DNA of 64,000 bases from Balanoglossus misakiensis (Eukaryota > Hemichordata), in NCBI GenBank assembly GCA_040954595.2, contig CM082582.2:10602001-10666000 (forward strand), given 5' to 3'. This document shows positions 26,001-41,000 of the stretch, one piece after another (position 1 is the first letter of the stretch; each line of letters opens with the position of its first letter). Under the pieces are notes generated by a model. It was not told where the DNA came from, did no database searches, and worked only from the letters and a program-made list of their open reading frames with translations. The position numbers were made by a program, and so were the translations under genes.

Positions 26001-29000
26001 TTGCGAAAAGTCAAAATTGGGTCGTTTTTTGAAAAAATCATGGGTTATAGCTCAGGAAAATCATCAAAAAATGAGAATTTTTCGACTTTGCGAAAAGTCA
26101 AAATTGGGTCGATTTTTGAAAAAATCATGGGTTATAGCTCAGGAAAATCATCAAAAAATGAGAATTTTTCCTCTTTGCGAAAAGTCAAAATTGGGTCGAT
26201 TTTTGAGAAAATCATGGGTTATAGCTCAGGAAAATCATCAAAAAATGAGAATTTTTCGACTTTGCGAAAAGTCAAAATTGGGTCGATTTTTGAGAAAATC
26301 ATGGGTTATAACTCAGGAAAATCATCAAAAAATGAGAATTTTTCGACTTTGAGAAAAGTCAAAATAGGGTCGATTTTTGAGAAAATCATGGGTTATAGCT
26401 CAGGAAAATCATCAAAAAATGAGAATTTTTCGACTTTGCGAAAAGTCAAAATTGGGTCGATTTTTGAAAAAATCATGGGTTATAGCTCAGGAAAATCATC
26501 AAAAAATGAGAATTTTTCGACTTTGCGAAAAGTCAAAATTGGGTCGTTTTTTGAAAAAATCATGGGTTATAGCTCAGGAAAATCATCAAAAAATGAGAAT
26601 TTTTCGACTTTGCGAAAAGTCAAAATTGGGTCGATTTTTGAAAAAATCATGGGTTATAGCTCAGGAAAATCATCAAAAAATGAGAATTTTTCGACTTTGC
26701 GAAAAGTCAAATTTGGGTCGATTTTTGAAAAAATCATGGGTTATAGCTCAGGAAAATCATCAAAAAATGAGAATTTTTCGACTTTGCGAAAAGTCAAAAT
26801 TGGGTCGATTTTTGAAAAAATCATGGGTTATAGCTCAGGAAAATCATCAAAAAATGAGAATTTTTCGACTTTGCGAAAAGTCAAAATTGGGTCGATTTTT
26901 GAAAAAATCATGGGTTATAGCTCAGGAAAATCATAAAAAAATGAGAATTTTTCGACTTTGCGAAAAGTCAAAATTGGGTCGATTTTTGAAAAAATCATGG
27001 GTTATAGCTCAGGAAAATCATCAAAAAATGAGAATTTTTCGACTTTGCGAAAAGTCAAAATTGGGTCGATTTTTGAAAAAATCATGGGTTATAGCTCAGG
27101 AAAATCATCAAAAAATGAGAATTTTTCGACTTTGCGAAAAGTCAAAATTGGGTCGATTTTTGAAAAAATCATGGGTTATAGCTCAGGAAAATCATCAAAA
27201 AATGAGAATTTTTCCTCTTTGCGAAAAGTCAAAATTGGGTCGATTTTTGAAAAAATCATGAGTTATAGCTCAGGAAAATCATCAAAAAATGAGAATTTTT
27301 CGACTTTGCGAAAAGTCAAAATTGGGTCGATTTTTGAAAAAATCATGGGTTATAGCTCAGGAAAATCATCAAAAAATGAGAATTTTTCGACTTTGCGAAA
27401 AGTCAAAATTGGGTCGATTTTTGAAAAAATCATGGGTTATAGCTCAGGAAAATCATCAAAAAATGAGAATTTTTCGACTTTGCGAAAAGTCAAAATTGGG
27501 TCGATTTTTGAAAAAATCATGGGTTATAGCTCAGGAAAATCATCAAAAAATGAGAATTTTTCGACTTTGCGAAAAGTCAAAATTGGGTCGATTTTTGAAA
27601 AAATCATGGGTTATAGCTCAGGAAAATCATCAAAAAATGAGAATTTTTCGACTTTGCGAAAAGTCAAAATTGGGTCGATTTTTGAAAAAATCATGGGTTA
27701 TAGCTCAGGAAAATCATCAAAAAATGAGAATTTTTCGACTTTGCGAAAAGTCAAAATTGGGTCGATTTTTGAAAAAATCATGGGTTATAGCTCAGGAAAA
27801 TCATCAAAAAATGAGAATTTTTCGACTTTGCGAAAAGTCAAAATTGGGTCGATTTTTGAAAAAATCATGGGTTATAGCTCAGGAAAATCATCAAAAAATG
27901 AGAATTTTTCGACTTTGCGAAAAGTCAAAATTGGGTCGATTTTTGAAAAAATCATGGGTTATAGCTCAGGAAAATCATCAAAAAATGAGAATTTTTCGAC
28001 TTTGCGAAAAGTCAAAATTGGGTCGATTTTTGAAAAAATCATGGGTTATAGCTCAGGAAAATCATCAAAAAATGAGAATTTTTCGACTTTGCGAAAAGTC
28101 AAAATTGGGTCGATTTTTGAAAAAATCATGGGTTATAGCTCAGGAAAATCATCAAAAAATGAGAATTTTTCGACTTTGCGAAAAGTCAAAATTGGGTCGT
28201 TTTTTGAAAAAATCATGGGTTATAGCTCAGGAAAATCATCAAAAAATTAGAATTTTTCGACTTTGCGAAAAGTCAAAATTGGGTCGATTTTTGAAAAAAT
28301 CATCAGTTATAGCTCAGGAAAATCATCAAAAAATGAGAATTTTTCGACTTTGCGAAAAGTCAAAATGGGGTCGATTTTTGAAAAAATCATGGGTTATAGC
28401 TCAGGAAAATCATCAAAAAATGAGAATTTTTCGACTTTGCGAAAAGTCAAAATTGGGTCGATTTTTGAAAAAATCATGGGTTATAGCTCAGGAAAATCAT
28501 CAAAAAATGAGATTTTTTCGACTTTGCGAAAAGTCAAAATTGGGTCGATTTTTGAAAAAATCATGGGTTATAGCTCAGGAAAATCATCAAAAAATGAGAT
28601 TTTTTCGACTTTGCGAAAAGTCAAAATTGGGTCGATTTTTGAAAAAATCATGGGTTATAGCTCAGGAAAATCATCAAAAAATGAGAATTTTTCGACTTTG
28701 CGAAAAGTCAAAATTGGGTCGATTTTTGAAAAAATCATGGGTTATAGCTCAGGAAAATCATCAAAAAATGAGAATTTTTCGACTTTGCGAAAAGTCAAAA
28801 TTGGGTCGATTTTTGAAAAAATCATGGGTTATAGCTCAGGAAAATCATCAAAAAATGAGAATTTTTCGACTTTGCGAAAAGTCAAAATTGGGTCGATTTT
28901 TGAAAAAATCATGGGTTATAGCTCAGGAAAATCATCAAAAAATGAGAATTTTTCGACTTTGCGAAAAGTCAAAATTGGGTCGATTTTTGAAAAAATCATG

Positions 29001-32000
29001 GGTTATAGCTCAGGAAAATCATCAAAAAATGAGAATTTTTCGACTTTGCGAAAAGTCAAAATTGGGTCGATTTTTGAAAAAATCATGGGTTATAGCTCAG
29101 GAAAATCATCAAAAAATGAGAATTTTTCGACTTTGCGAAAAGTCAAAATTGGGTCGATTTTTGAAAAAATCATGGGTTATAGCTCAGGAAAATCATCAAA
29201 AAATGAGAATTTTTCGACTTTGCGAAAAGTCAAAATTGGGTCGATTTTTGAAAAAATCATGGGTTATAGCTCAGGAAAATCATCAAAAAATGAGAATTTT
29301 TCGACTTTGCGAAAAGTCAAAATTGGGTCGATTTTTGAAAAAATCATGGGTTATAGCTCAGGAAAATCATCAAAAAATGAGATTTTTACGACTTTGCGAA
29401 AAGTCAAAATTGGGTCGATTTTTGAAAAAATCATGGGTTATAGCTCAGGAAAATCATCAAAAAATGAGAATTTTTCGACTTTGCGAAAAGTCAAAATTGG
29501 GTCGATTTTTGAAAAAATCATGGGTTATAGCTCAGGAAAATCATCAAAAAATGAGAATTTTTCGACTTTGCGAAAAGTCAAAATTGGGTCGATTTTTGAA
29601 AAAATCATGGGTTATAGCTCAGGAAAATCATCAAAAAATGAGAATTTTTCGACTTTGCGAAAAGTCAAAATTGGGTCGATTTTTGAAAAAATCATGGGTT
29701 ATAGCTCAGGAAAATCATCAAAAAATGAGAATTTTTCGACTTTGCGAAAAGTCAAAATTGGGTCGATTTTTGAAAAAATCATGGGTTATAGCTCAGGAAA
29801 ATCATCAAAAAATGAGAATTTTTCGACTTTGCGAAAAGTCAAAATTGGGTCGATTTTTGAAAAAATCATGGGTTATAGCTCAGGAAAATCATCAAAAAAT
29901 GAGAATTTTTCGACTTTGCGAAAAGTCAAAATTGGGTCGATTTTTGAAAAAATCATGGGTTATAGCTCAGGAAAATCATCAAAAAATGAGAATTTTTCGA
30001 CTTTGCGAAAAGTCAAAATTGGGTCGATTTTTGAAAAAATCATGGGTTATAGCTCAGGAAAATCATCAAAAAATGAGAATTTTTCGACTTTGCGAAAAGT
30101 CAAAATTGGGTCGATTTTTGAAAAAATCATGGGTTATAGCTCAGGAAAATCATCAAAAAATGAGATTTTTACGACTTTGCGAAAAGTCAAAATTGGGTCG
30201 ATTTTTGAAAAAATCATGGGTTATAGCTCAGGAAAATCATCAAAAAATGAGAATTTTTCGACTTTGCGAAAAGTCAAAATTGGGTCGATTTTTGAAAAAA
30301 TCATGGGTTATAGCTCAGGAAAATCATCAAAAAATGAGAATTTTTCGACTTTGCGAAAAGTCAAAATTGGGTCGATTTTTGAAAAAATCATGGGTTATAG
30401 CTCAGGAAAATCATCAAAAAATGAGAATTTTTCGACTTTGCGAAAAGTCAAAATTGGGTCGATTTTTGAAAAAATCATGGGTTATAGCTCAGGAAAATCA
30501 TCAAAAAATGAGAATTTTTCGACTTTGCGAAAAGTCAAAATTGGGTCGATTTTTGAAAAAATCATGGGTTATAGCTCAGGAAAATCATCAAAAAATGAGA
30601 ATTTTTCGACTTTGCGAAAAGTCAAAATTGGGTCGATTTTTGAAAAAATCATGGGTTATAGCTCAGGTAAATCATCAAAAAATGAGAATTTTTCGACTTT
30701 GCGAAAAGTCAAAATTGGGTCGATTTTTGAAAAAATCATGGGTTATAGCTCAGGAAAATCATCAAAAAATGAGAATTTTTCGACTTTGCGAAAAGTCAAA
30801 ATTGGGTCGATTTTTGACAAAATCATGGGTTATAGCTCAGGAAAATCATCAAAAAATGAGAATTTTTCGACTTTGCGAAAAGTCAAAATTGGGTCGATTT
30901 TTGAAAAAATCATGGGTTATAGCTCAGGAAAATCATCAAAAAATGAGAATTTTTCGACTTTGCGAAAAGTCAAAATTGGGTCGTTTTTTGAAAAAATCAT
31001 GGGTTATAGCTCAGGAAAATCATCAAAAAATGAGAATTTTTCGACTTTGCGAAAAGTCAAAATTGGGTCGATTTTTGAAAAAATCATGGGTTATAGCTCA
31101 GGAAAATCATCAAAAAATGAGAATTTTTCGACTTTGCGAAAAGTCAAAAATGGGTCGATTTTTGAAAAAATCATGGGTTATAGCTCAGGAAAATCATCCA
31201 AAAATGTCAATTTTTCGACTTTCCGAAATTTCAAAATTTCTTCATTTTTTGATAAAAATCATGGGTTATAGCTCAGGAGAATCATCAAAAAATGAGAATT
31301 TTTCGACTTTGCGAAAAGTCAAAATTGGGTCGATTTTTGAAAAAATCATGGGTTATAGCTCAGGAAAATCATCAAAAAATGAGAATTTTTCGACTTTGCG
31401 AAAAGTCAAAATTGGGTCGATTTTTGAAAAAATCATGGGTTATAGCTCAGGAAAATCATCAAAAAATGAGAATTTTTCGACTTTGCGAAAAGTCAAAATT
31501 GGGACGATTTATGAAAAAATCATGGGTTATAGCTCAGGAACATCATCAAAAAATGAGAATTTTTCGACTTTGCGAAAAGTCAAAATTGGGTCGATTTTTG
31601 AAAAAATCATGGGTTATAGCTCAGGAAAATCATCAAAAAATGAGAATTTTTCGACTTTGCGAAAAGTCAAAATTGGGTCGATTTTTGAAAAAAATCATGG
31701 GTTATAGCTCAGGAAAATCATCAAAAAATGAGAATTTTTCGACTTTGCGAAAAGTCAAAATTGGGTCGATTTTTGAAAAATTCATGGGTTATAGCTCAGG
31801 AAAATCATCAAAAAATGAGAATTTTTCGACTTTGCGAAAAGTCAAAATTCGGTCGATTTTTGAAAAAATCATGGGTTATAGCTCAGGAAAATCATCAAAA
31901 AATGAGAATTTTTCGACTTTGCGAAAAGTCAAAATTGGGTCGATTTTTGAAAAAATCATGGGTTATAGCTCAGGAAAATCATCAAAAAATGAGGATTTTT

Positions 32001-35000
32001 CGACTTTGCGAAAAGTCAAAATTGGGTCGTTTTTTGAAAAAATCATGGGTTATAGCTCAGGAAAATCATCAAAAAATGAGAATTTTTCGACTTTGCGAAA
32101 AGTCAAAATTGGGTCGATTTTTGAAAAAATCATGAGTTATAGCTCAGGAAAATCATCAAAAAATGAGAATTTTTCGACTTTGCGAAAAGTCAAAATTGGG
32201 TCGATTTTTGAAAAAATCATGGGTTATAGCTCAGGAAAATCATCAAAAAATGAGAATTTTTCGACTTTGCGAAAAGTCAAAATTGGGTCGATTTTTGAAA
32301 AAATCATGGGTTATAGCTCAGGAAAATCATCAAAAAATGAGAATTTTTCGACTTTGCGAAAAGTCAAAATTCGGTCGATTTTTGAAAAAATCATGGGTTA
32401 TAGCTCAGGAAAATCATCAAAAAATGAGAATTTTTCGACTTTGCGAAAAGTCAAAATTGGGTCGATTTTTGAAAAAATCATGGGTTATAGCTCAGGAAAA
32501 TCATCAAAAAATGAGAATTTTTCGACTTTGCGAAAAGTCAAAATTGGGTCGTTTTTTGAAAAAATCATGGGTTATAGCTCAGGAAAATCATCAAAAAATG
32601 AGAATTTTTCGACTTTGCGAAAAGTCAAAATTGGGTCGATTTTTGAAAAAATCATGAGTTATTGCTCAGGAAAATCATCAAAAAATGAGAATTTTTCGAC
32701 TTTGCGAAAAGTCAAAATTGGGTCGATTTTTGAAAAAATCATGGGTTATAGCTCAGGAAAATCATCAAAAAATGAGAATTTTTCGACTTTGCGAAAAGTC
32801 AAAATTGGGTCGATTTTTGAAAAAAATCATGGGTTATAGCTCAGGAAAATCATCAAAAAATGAGAATTTTTCGACTTTGCGAAAAGTCAAAATTGGGTCG
32901 ATTTTTGAAAAATTCATGGGTTATAGCTCAGGAAAATCATCAAAAAATGAGAATTTTTCGACTTTGCGAAAAGTCAAAATTCGGTCGATTTTTGAAAAAA
33001 TCATGGGTTATAGCTCAGGAAAATCATCAAAAAATGAGAATTTTTCGACTTTGCGAAAAGTCAAAATTCGGTCGATTTTTGAAAAAATCATGGGTTATAG
33101 CTCAGGAAAATCATCAAAAAATGAGAATTTTTCGACTTTGCGAAAAGTCAAAATTGGGTCGATTTTTGAAAAAATCATGGGTTATAGCTCAGGAAAATCA
33201 TCAAAAAATGAGGATTTTTCGACTTTGCGAAAAGTCAAAATTGGGTCGTTTTTTGAAAAAATCATGGGTTATAGCTCAGGAAAATCATCAAAAAATGAGA
33301 ATTTTTCGACTTTGCGAAAAGTCAAAATTGGGTCGATTTTTGAAAAAATCATGAGTTATAGCTCAGGAAAATCATCAAAAAATGAGAATTTTTCGACTTT
33401 GCGAAAAGTCAAAATTGGGTCGATTTTTGAAAAAATCATGGGTTATAGCTCAGGAAAATCATCAAAAAATGAGAATTTTTCGACTTTGCGAAAAGTCAAA
33501 ATTGGGTCGATTTTTGAAAAAATCATGGGTTATAGCTCAGGAAAATCATCAAAAAATGAGAATTTTTCGACTTTGCGAAAAGTCAAAATTCGGTCGATTT
33601 TTGAAAAAATCATGGGTTATAGCTCAGGAAAATCATCAAAAAATGAGAATTTTTCGACTTTGCGAAAAGTCAAAATTGGGTCGATTTTTGAAAAAATCAT
33701 GGGTTATAGCTCAGGAAAATCATCAAAAAATGAGAATTTTTCGACTTTGCGAAAAGTCAAAATTGGGTCGTTTTTTGAAAAAATCATGGGTTATAGCTCA
33801 GGAAAATCATCAAAAAATGAGAATTTTTCGCCTTTGCGAAAAGTCAAAATTGGGTCGATTTTTGAAAAAATCATGAGTTATTGCTCAGGAAAATCATCAA
33901 AAAATGAGAATTTTTCGACTTTGCGAAAAGTCAAAATTGGGTCGATTTTTGAAAAAATCATGGGTTATAGCTCAGGAAAATCATCAAAAAATGAGAATTT
34001 TTCGACTTTGCGAAAAGTCAAAATTGGGTCGATTTTTGAAAAAAATCATGGGTTATAGCTCAGGAAAATCATCAAAAAATGAGAATTTTTCGACTTTGCG
34101 AAAAGTCAAAATTGGGTCGATTTTTGAAAAATTCATGGGTTATAGCTCAGGAAAATCATCAAAAAATGAGAATTTTTCGACTTTGCGAAAAGTCAAAATT
34201 CGGTCGATTTTTGAAAAAATCATGGGTTATAGCTCAGGAAAATCATCAAAAAATGAGAATTTTTCGACTTTGCGAAAAGTCAAAATTGGGTCGATTTTTG
34301 AAAAAATCATGGGTTATAGCTCAGGAAAATCATCAAAAAATGAGAATTTTTCGACTTTGCGAAAAGTCAAAATTGGGTCGTTTTTTTGAAAAAATCATGG
34401 GTTATAGCTCAGGAAAATCATCAAAAAATGAGAATTTTTCGACTTTGCGAAAAGTCAAAATTGGGTCGATTTTTGAAAAAATCATGAGTTATAGCTCAGG
34501 AAAATCATCAAAAAATGAGAATTTTTCGACTTTGCGAAAAGTCAAAATTGGGTCGATTTTTGAAAAAATCATGGGTTATAGCTCAGGAAAATCATCAAAA
34601 AATGAGAATTTTTCGACTTTGCGAAAAGTCAAAATTGGGTCGATTTTTGAAAAAATCATGGGTTATAGCTCAGGAAAATCATCAAAAAATGAGAATTTTT
34701 CGACTTTGCGAAAAGTCAAAATTCGGTCGATTTTTGAAAAAATCATGGGTTATAGCTCAGGAAAATCATCAAAAAATGAGAATTTTTCGACTTTGCGAAA
34801 AGTCAAAATTGGGTCGATTTTTGAAAAAATCATGGGTTATAGCTCAGGAAAATCATCAAAAAATGAGAATTTTTCGACTTTGCGAAAAGTCAAAATTGGG
34901 TCGTTTTTTGAAAAAATCATGGGTTATAGCTCAGGAAAATCATCAAAAAATGAGAATTTTTCGACTTTGCGAAAAGTCAAAATTGGGTCGATTTTTGAAA

Positions 35001-38000
35001 AAAATCATGGGTTATAGCTCAGGAAAATCATCAAAAAATGAGAATTTTTCGACTTTGCGAAAAGTCAAAATTGGGTCGATTTTTGAAAAATTCATGGGTT
35101 ATAGCTCAGGAAAATCATCAAAAAATGAGAATTTTTCGACTTTGCGAAAAGTCAAAATTCGGTCGATTTTTGAAAAAATCATGGGTTATAGCTCAGGAAA
35201 ATCATCAAAAAATGAGAATTTTTCGACTTTGCGAAAAGTCAAAATTGGGTCGATTTTTGAAAAAATCATGGGTTATAGCTCAGGAAAATCATCAAAAAAT
35301 GAGGATTTTTCGACTTTGCGAAAAGTCAAAATTGGGTCGTTTTTTGAAAAAATCATGGGTTATAGCTCAGGAAAATCATCAAAAAATGAGAATTTTTCGA
35401 CTTTGCGAAAAGTCAAAATTGGGTCGATTTTTGAAAAAATCATGAGTTATAGCTCAGGAAAATCATCAAAAAATGAGAATTTTTCGACTTTGCGAAAAGT
35501 CAAAATTGGGTCGATTTTTGAAAAAATCATGGGTTATAGCTCAGGAAAATCATCAAAAAATGAGAATTTTTCGACTTTGCGAAAAGTCAAAATTGGGTCG
35601 ATTTTTGAAAAAATCATGGGTTATAGCTCAGGAAAATCATCAAAAAATGAGAATTTTTCGACTTTGCGAAAAGTCAAAATTCGGTCGATTTTTGAAAAAA
35701 TCATGGGTTATAGCTCAGGAAAATCATCAAAAAATGAGAATTTTTCGACTTTGCGAAAAGTCAAAATTGGGTCGATTTTTGAAAAAATCATGGGTTATAG
35801 CTCAGGAAAATCATCAAAAAATGAGAATTTTTCGACTTTGCGAAAAGTCAAAATTGGGTCGTTTTTTGAAAAAATCATGGGTTATAGCTCAGGAAAATCA
35901 TCAAAAAATGAGAATTTTTCGACTTTGCGAAAAGTCAAAATTGGGTCGATTTTTGAAAAAATCATGAGTTATTGCTCAGGAAAATCATCAAAAAATGAGA
36001 ATTTTTCGACTTTGCGAAAAGTCAAAATTGGGTCGATTTTTGAAAAAATCATGGGTTATAGCTCAGGAAAATCATCAAAAAATGAGAATTTTTCGACTTT
36101 GCGAAAAGTCAAAATTGGGTCGATTTTTGAAAAAAATCATGGGTTATAGCTCAGGAAAATCATCAAAAAATGAGAATTTTTCGACTTTGCGAAAAGTCAA
36201 AATTGGGTCGATTTTTGAAAAATTCATGGGTTATAGCTCAGGAAAATCATCAAAAAATGAGAATTTTTCGACTTTGCGAAAAGTCAAAATTGGGTCGATT
36301 TTTGAAAAATTCATGGGTTATAGCTCAGGAAAATCATCAAAAAATGAGAATTTTTCGACTTTGCGAAAAGTCAAAATTGGGTCGATTTTTGAAAAAATCA
36401 TGGGTTATAGCTCAGGAAAATCATCAAAAAATGAGAATTTTTCGACTTTGCGAAAAGTCAAAATTGGGTCGTTTTTTGAAAAAATCATGGGTTATAGCTC
36501 AGGAAAATCATCAAAAAATGAGAATTTTTCGACTTTGCGAAAAGTCAAAATTGGGTCGATTTTTGAAAAAATCATGAGTTATAGCTCAGGAAAATCATCA
36601 AAAAATGAGAATTTTTCGACTTTGCGAAAAGTCAAAATTGGGTCGATTTTTGAAAAAATCATGGGTTATAGCTCAGGAAAATCATCAAAAAATGAGAATT
36701 TTTCGACTTTGCGAAAAGTCAAAATTGGGTCGATTTTTGAAAAAATCATGGGTTATAGCTCAGGAAAATCATCAAAAAATGAGAATTTTTCGACTTTGCG
36801 AAAAGTCAAAATTGGGTCGATTTTTGAAAAAATCATGGGTTATAGCTCAGGAAAATCATCAAAAAATGAGAATTTTTCGACTTTGCGAAAAGTCAAAATT
36901 GGGTCGATTTTTGAAAAAATCATGGGTTATAGCTCAGGAAAATCATCAAAAAATGAGAATTTTTCGACTTTGCGAAAAGTCAAAATTGGGTCGTTTTTTG
37001 AAAAAATCATGGGTTATAGCTCAGGAAAATCATCAAAAAATGAGAATTTTTCGACTTTGCGAAAAGTCAAAATTGGGTCGATTTTTGAAAAAATCATGAG
37101 TTATAGCTCAGGAAAATCATCAAAAAATGAGAATTTTTCGACTTTGCGAAAAGTCAAAATTGGGTCGATTTTTGAAAAAATCATGGGTTATAGCTCAGGA
37201 AAATCATCAAAAAATGAGAATTTTTCGACTTTGCGAAAAGTCAAAATTGGGTCGATTTTTGAAAAAATCATGGGTTATAGCTCAGGAAAATCATCAAAAA
37301 ATGAGATTTTTTCGACTTTGCGAAAAGTCAAAATTGGGTCGATTTTTGAAAAAATCATGGGTTATAGCTCAGGAAAATCATCAAAAAATGAGATTTTTTC
37401 GACTTTGCGAAAAGTCAAAATTGGGTCGATTTTTGAAAAAATCATGGGTTATAGCTCAGGAAAATCATCAAAAAATGAGAATTTTTCGACTTTGCGAAAA
37501 GTCAAAATTGGGTCGATTTTTGAAAAAATCATGGGTTATAGCTCAGGAAAATCATCAAAAAATGAGAATTTTTCGACTTTGCGAAAAGTCAAAATTGGGT
37601 CGATTTTTCAAAAAATCATGGGTTATAGCTCAGGAAAATCATCAAAAAATAAGAATTTTTTGACTTTGCGAAAAGTCAAAATTGGGTCGATTTTTGAAAA
37701 AATCATGGGTTATAGCTCAGGAAAATCATCAAAAAATGAGAATTTTTCGACTTTGCGAAAAGTCAAAATTGGGTCGATTTTTGAAAAAACGATGGGTTAT
37801 AGCTCAGGAAAATCATCAAAAAATGAGAATTTTTCGACTTTGCGAAAAGTCAAAATTGGGTCGATTTTTGAAAAAATCATGGGTTATAGCTCAGGAAAAT
37901 CATCAAAAAATGAGAATTTTTCGACTTTGCGAAAAGTCAAAATTGGGTCGATTTTTGAAAAAATCATGGGTTATAGCTCAGGAAAATCATCAAAAAATGA

Positions 38001-41000
38001 GAATTTTTCGACTTTGCGAAAAGTCAAAATTGGGTTGATTTTTGAAAAAATCATGGGTTATAGCTCAGGAAAATCATCAAAAAATGAGAATTTTTCGACT
38101 TTGCGAAAAGTCAAAATTGGGTCGATTTTTGAAAAAATCATGGGTTATAGCTCAGGAAAATCATCCAAAAATGTCAATTTTTCGACTTTCCGAAATTTCA
38201 AAATTTCTTCATTTTTTGATAAAAATCATGGGTTATAGCTCAGGAGAATCATCAAAAAATGAGAATTTTTCGACTTTGCGAAAAGTGAAAATTGGGTCGA
38301 TTTTTGAAAAAATCATGGGTTATAGCTCAGGAAAATCATCAAAAAATGAGAATTTTTCGACTTTGCGAAAAGTCAAAATTGGGTCGATTTTTGAAAAAAT
38401 CATGAGTTATAGCTCAGGAAAATCATCAAAAAATGAGAATTTTTCGACTTTGCGAAAAGTCAAAATTGGGTCGATTTTTGAAAAAATCATGGGTTATAGC
38501 TCAGGAAAATCATCAAAAAATGAGAATTTTTCGACTTTGCGAAAAGTCAAAATTGGGTCGATTTTTGAAAAAATCATGGGTTATAGCTCAAGAAAATCAT
38601 CAAAAAATGAGATTTTTTCGACTTTGCGAAAAGTCAAAATTGGGTCGATTTTTGAAAAAATCATGGGTTAGAGCTCAGGAAAATCATCAAAAAATGAGAA
38701 TTTTTCGACTTTGCGAAAAGTCAAAATTGGGTCGATTTTTGAAAAAATCATGGGTTATAGCTCAGGAAAATCATCAAAAAATGAGAATTTTTTGACTTTG
38801 CGAAAAGTCAAAATTGGGTCGATTTTTGAAAAAATCATGGGTTATAGCTCAGGAAAATCATCAAAAAATGAGAATTTTTCGACTTTGCGAAAAGTCAAAA
38901 TTGGGTCGATTTTTGAAAAAATCATGGGTTATAGCTCAGGAAAATCATCAAAAAATGAGAATTTTTCGACTTTGCGAAAAGTCAAAATTGGGTCGATTTT
39001 TGAAAAAATCATGGGTTATAGCTCAGGAAAATCATCAAAAAATGAGAATTTTTCGACTTTGCGAAAAGTCAAAATTGGGTCGATTTTTGAAAAAATCATG
39101 GGTTATAGCTCAGGAAAATCATCAAAAAATGAGATTTTTACGACTTTGCGAAAAGTCAAAATTGGGTCGATTTTTGAAAAAATCATGGGTTATAGCTCAG
39201 GAAAATCATCAAAAAATGAGAATTTTTCGACTTTGCGAAAAGTCAAAATTGGGTCGATTTTTGAAAAAATCATGGGTTATAGCTCAGGAAAATCATCAAA
39301 AAATGAGAATTTTTCGACTTTGCGAAAAGTCAAAATTGGGTCGATTTTTGAAAAAATCATGGGTTATAGCTCAGGAAAATCATCAAAAAATGAGAATTTT
39401 TCGACTTTGCGAAAAGTCAAAATTGGGTCGATTTTTGAAAAAATCATGGGTTATAGCTCAGGAAAATCATCAAAAAATGAGAATTTTTCGACTTTGCGAA
39501 AAGTCAAAATTGGGTCGATTTTTGAAAAAATCATGGGTTATAGCTCAGGAAAATCATCAAAAAATGAGAATTTTTCGACTTTGCGAAAAGTCAAAATTGG
39601 GTCGATTTTTGAAAAAATCATGGGTTATAGCTCAGGAAAATCATCAAAAAATGAGAATTTTTCGACTTTGCGAAAAGTCAAAATTGGGTCGATTTTTGAA
39701 AAAATCATGGGTTATAGCTCAGGAAAATCATCAAAAAATGAGAATTTTTCGACTTTGCGAAAAGTCAAAATTGGGTCGATTTTTGAAAAAATCATGGGTT
39801 ATAGCTCAGGAAAATCATCAAAAAATGAGAATTTTTCGACTTTGCGAAAAGTCAAAATTGGGTCGATTTTTGAAAAAATCATGGGTTATAGCTCAGGAAA
39901 ATCATCAAAAAATGAGAATTTTTCGACTTTGCGAAAAGTCAAAATTGGGTCGATTTTTGAAAAAATCATGGGTTATAGCTCAGGAAAATCATCAAAAAAT
40001 GAGAATTTTTCGACTTTGCGAAAAGTCAAAATTGGGTTGATTTTTGAAAAAATCATGGGTTATAGCTCAGGAAAATCATCAAAAAATGAGAATTTTTCGA
40101 CTTTGCGAAAAGTCAAAATTGGGTCGTTTTTTGAAAAAATCATGGGTTATAGCTCAGGAAAATCATCAAAAAATGAGAATTTTTCGACTTTGCGAAAAGT
40201 CAAAATTGGGTCGATTTTTGAAAAAATCATGGGTTATAGCTCAGGAAAATCATCAAAAAATGAGAATTTTTCGACTTTGCGAAAAGTCAAAATTGGGTCG
40301 ATTTTTGAAAAAAATCATGGGTTATAGCTCAGGAAAATCATCAAAAAATGAGAATTTTTCGACTTTGCGAAAAGTCAAAATTGGGTCGATTTTTGAAAAA
40401 TTCATGGGTTATAGCTCAGGAAAATCATCAAAAAATGAGAATTTTTCGACTTTGCGAAAAGTCAAAATTGGGTCGATTTTTGAAAAAATCATGGGTTATA
40501 GCTCAGGAAAATCATCAAAAAATGAGAATTTTTCGACTTTGCGAAAAGTCAAAATTGGGTCGATTTTTGAAAAAATCATGGGTTATAGCTCAGGAAAATC
40601 ATCAAAAAATGAGAATTTTTCGACTTTGCGAAAAGTCAAAATTGGGTCGATTTTTGAAAAAATCATGGGTTATAGCTCAGGAAAATCATCAAAAAATGAG
40701 AATTTTTCGACTTTGCGAAAAGTCAAAATTGGGTCGATTTTTGAAAAAATCATGGGTTATAGCTCAGGAAAATCATCAAAAAATGAGAATTTTTCGACTT
40801 TGCGAAAAGTCAAAATTGGGTTGATTTTTGAAAAAATCATGGGTTATAGCTCAGGAAAATCATCAAAAAATGAGAATTTTTCGACTTTGCGAAAAGTCAA
40901 AATTGGGTCGTTTTTTGAAAAAATCATGGGTTATAGCTCAGGAAAATCATCAAAAAATGAGAATTTTTCGACTTTGCGAAAAGTCAAAATTGGGTCGATT

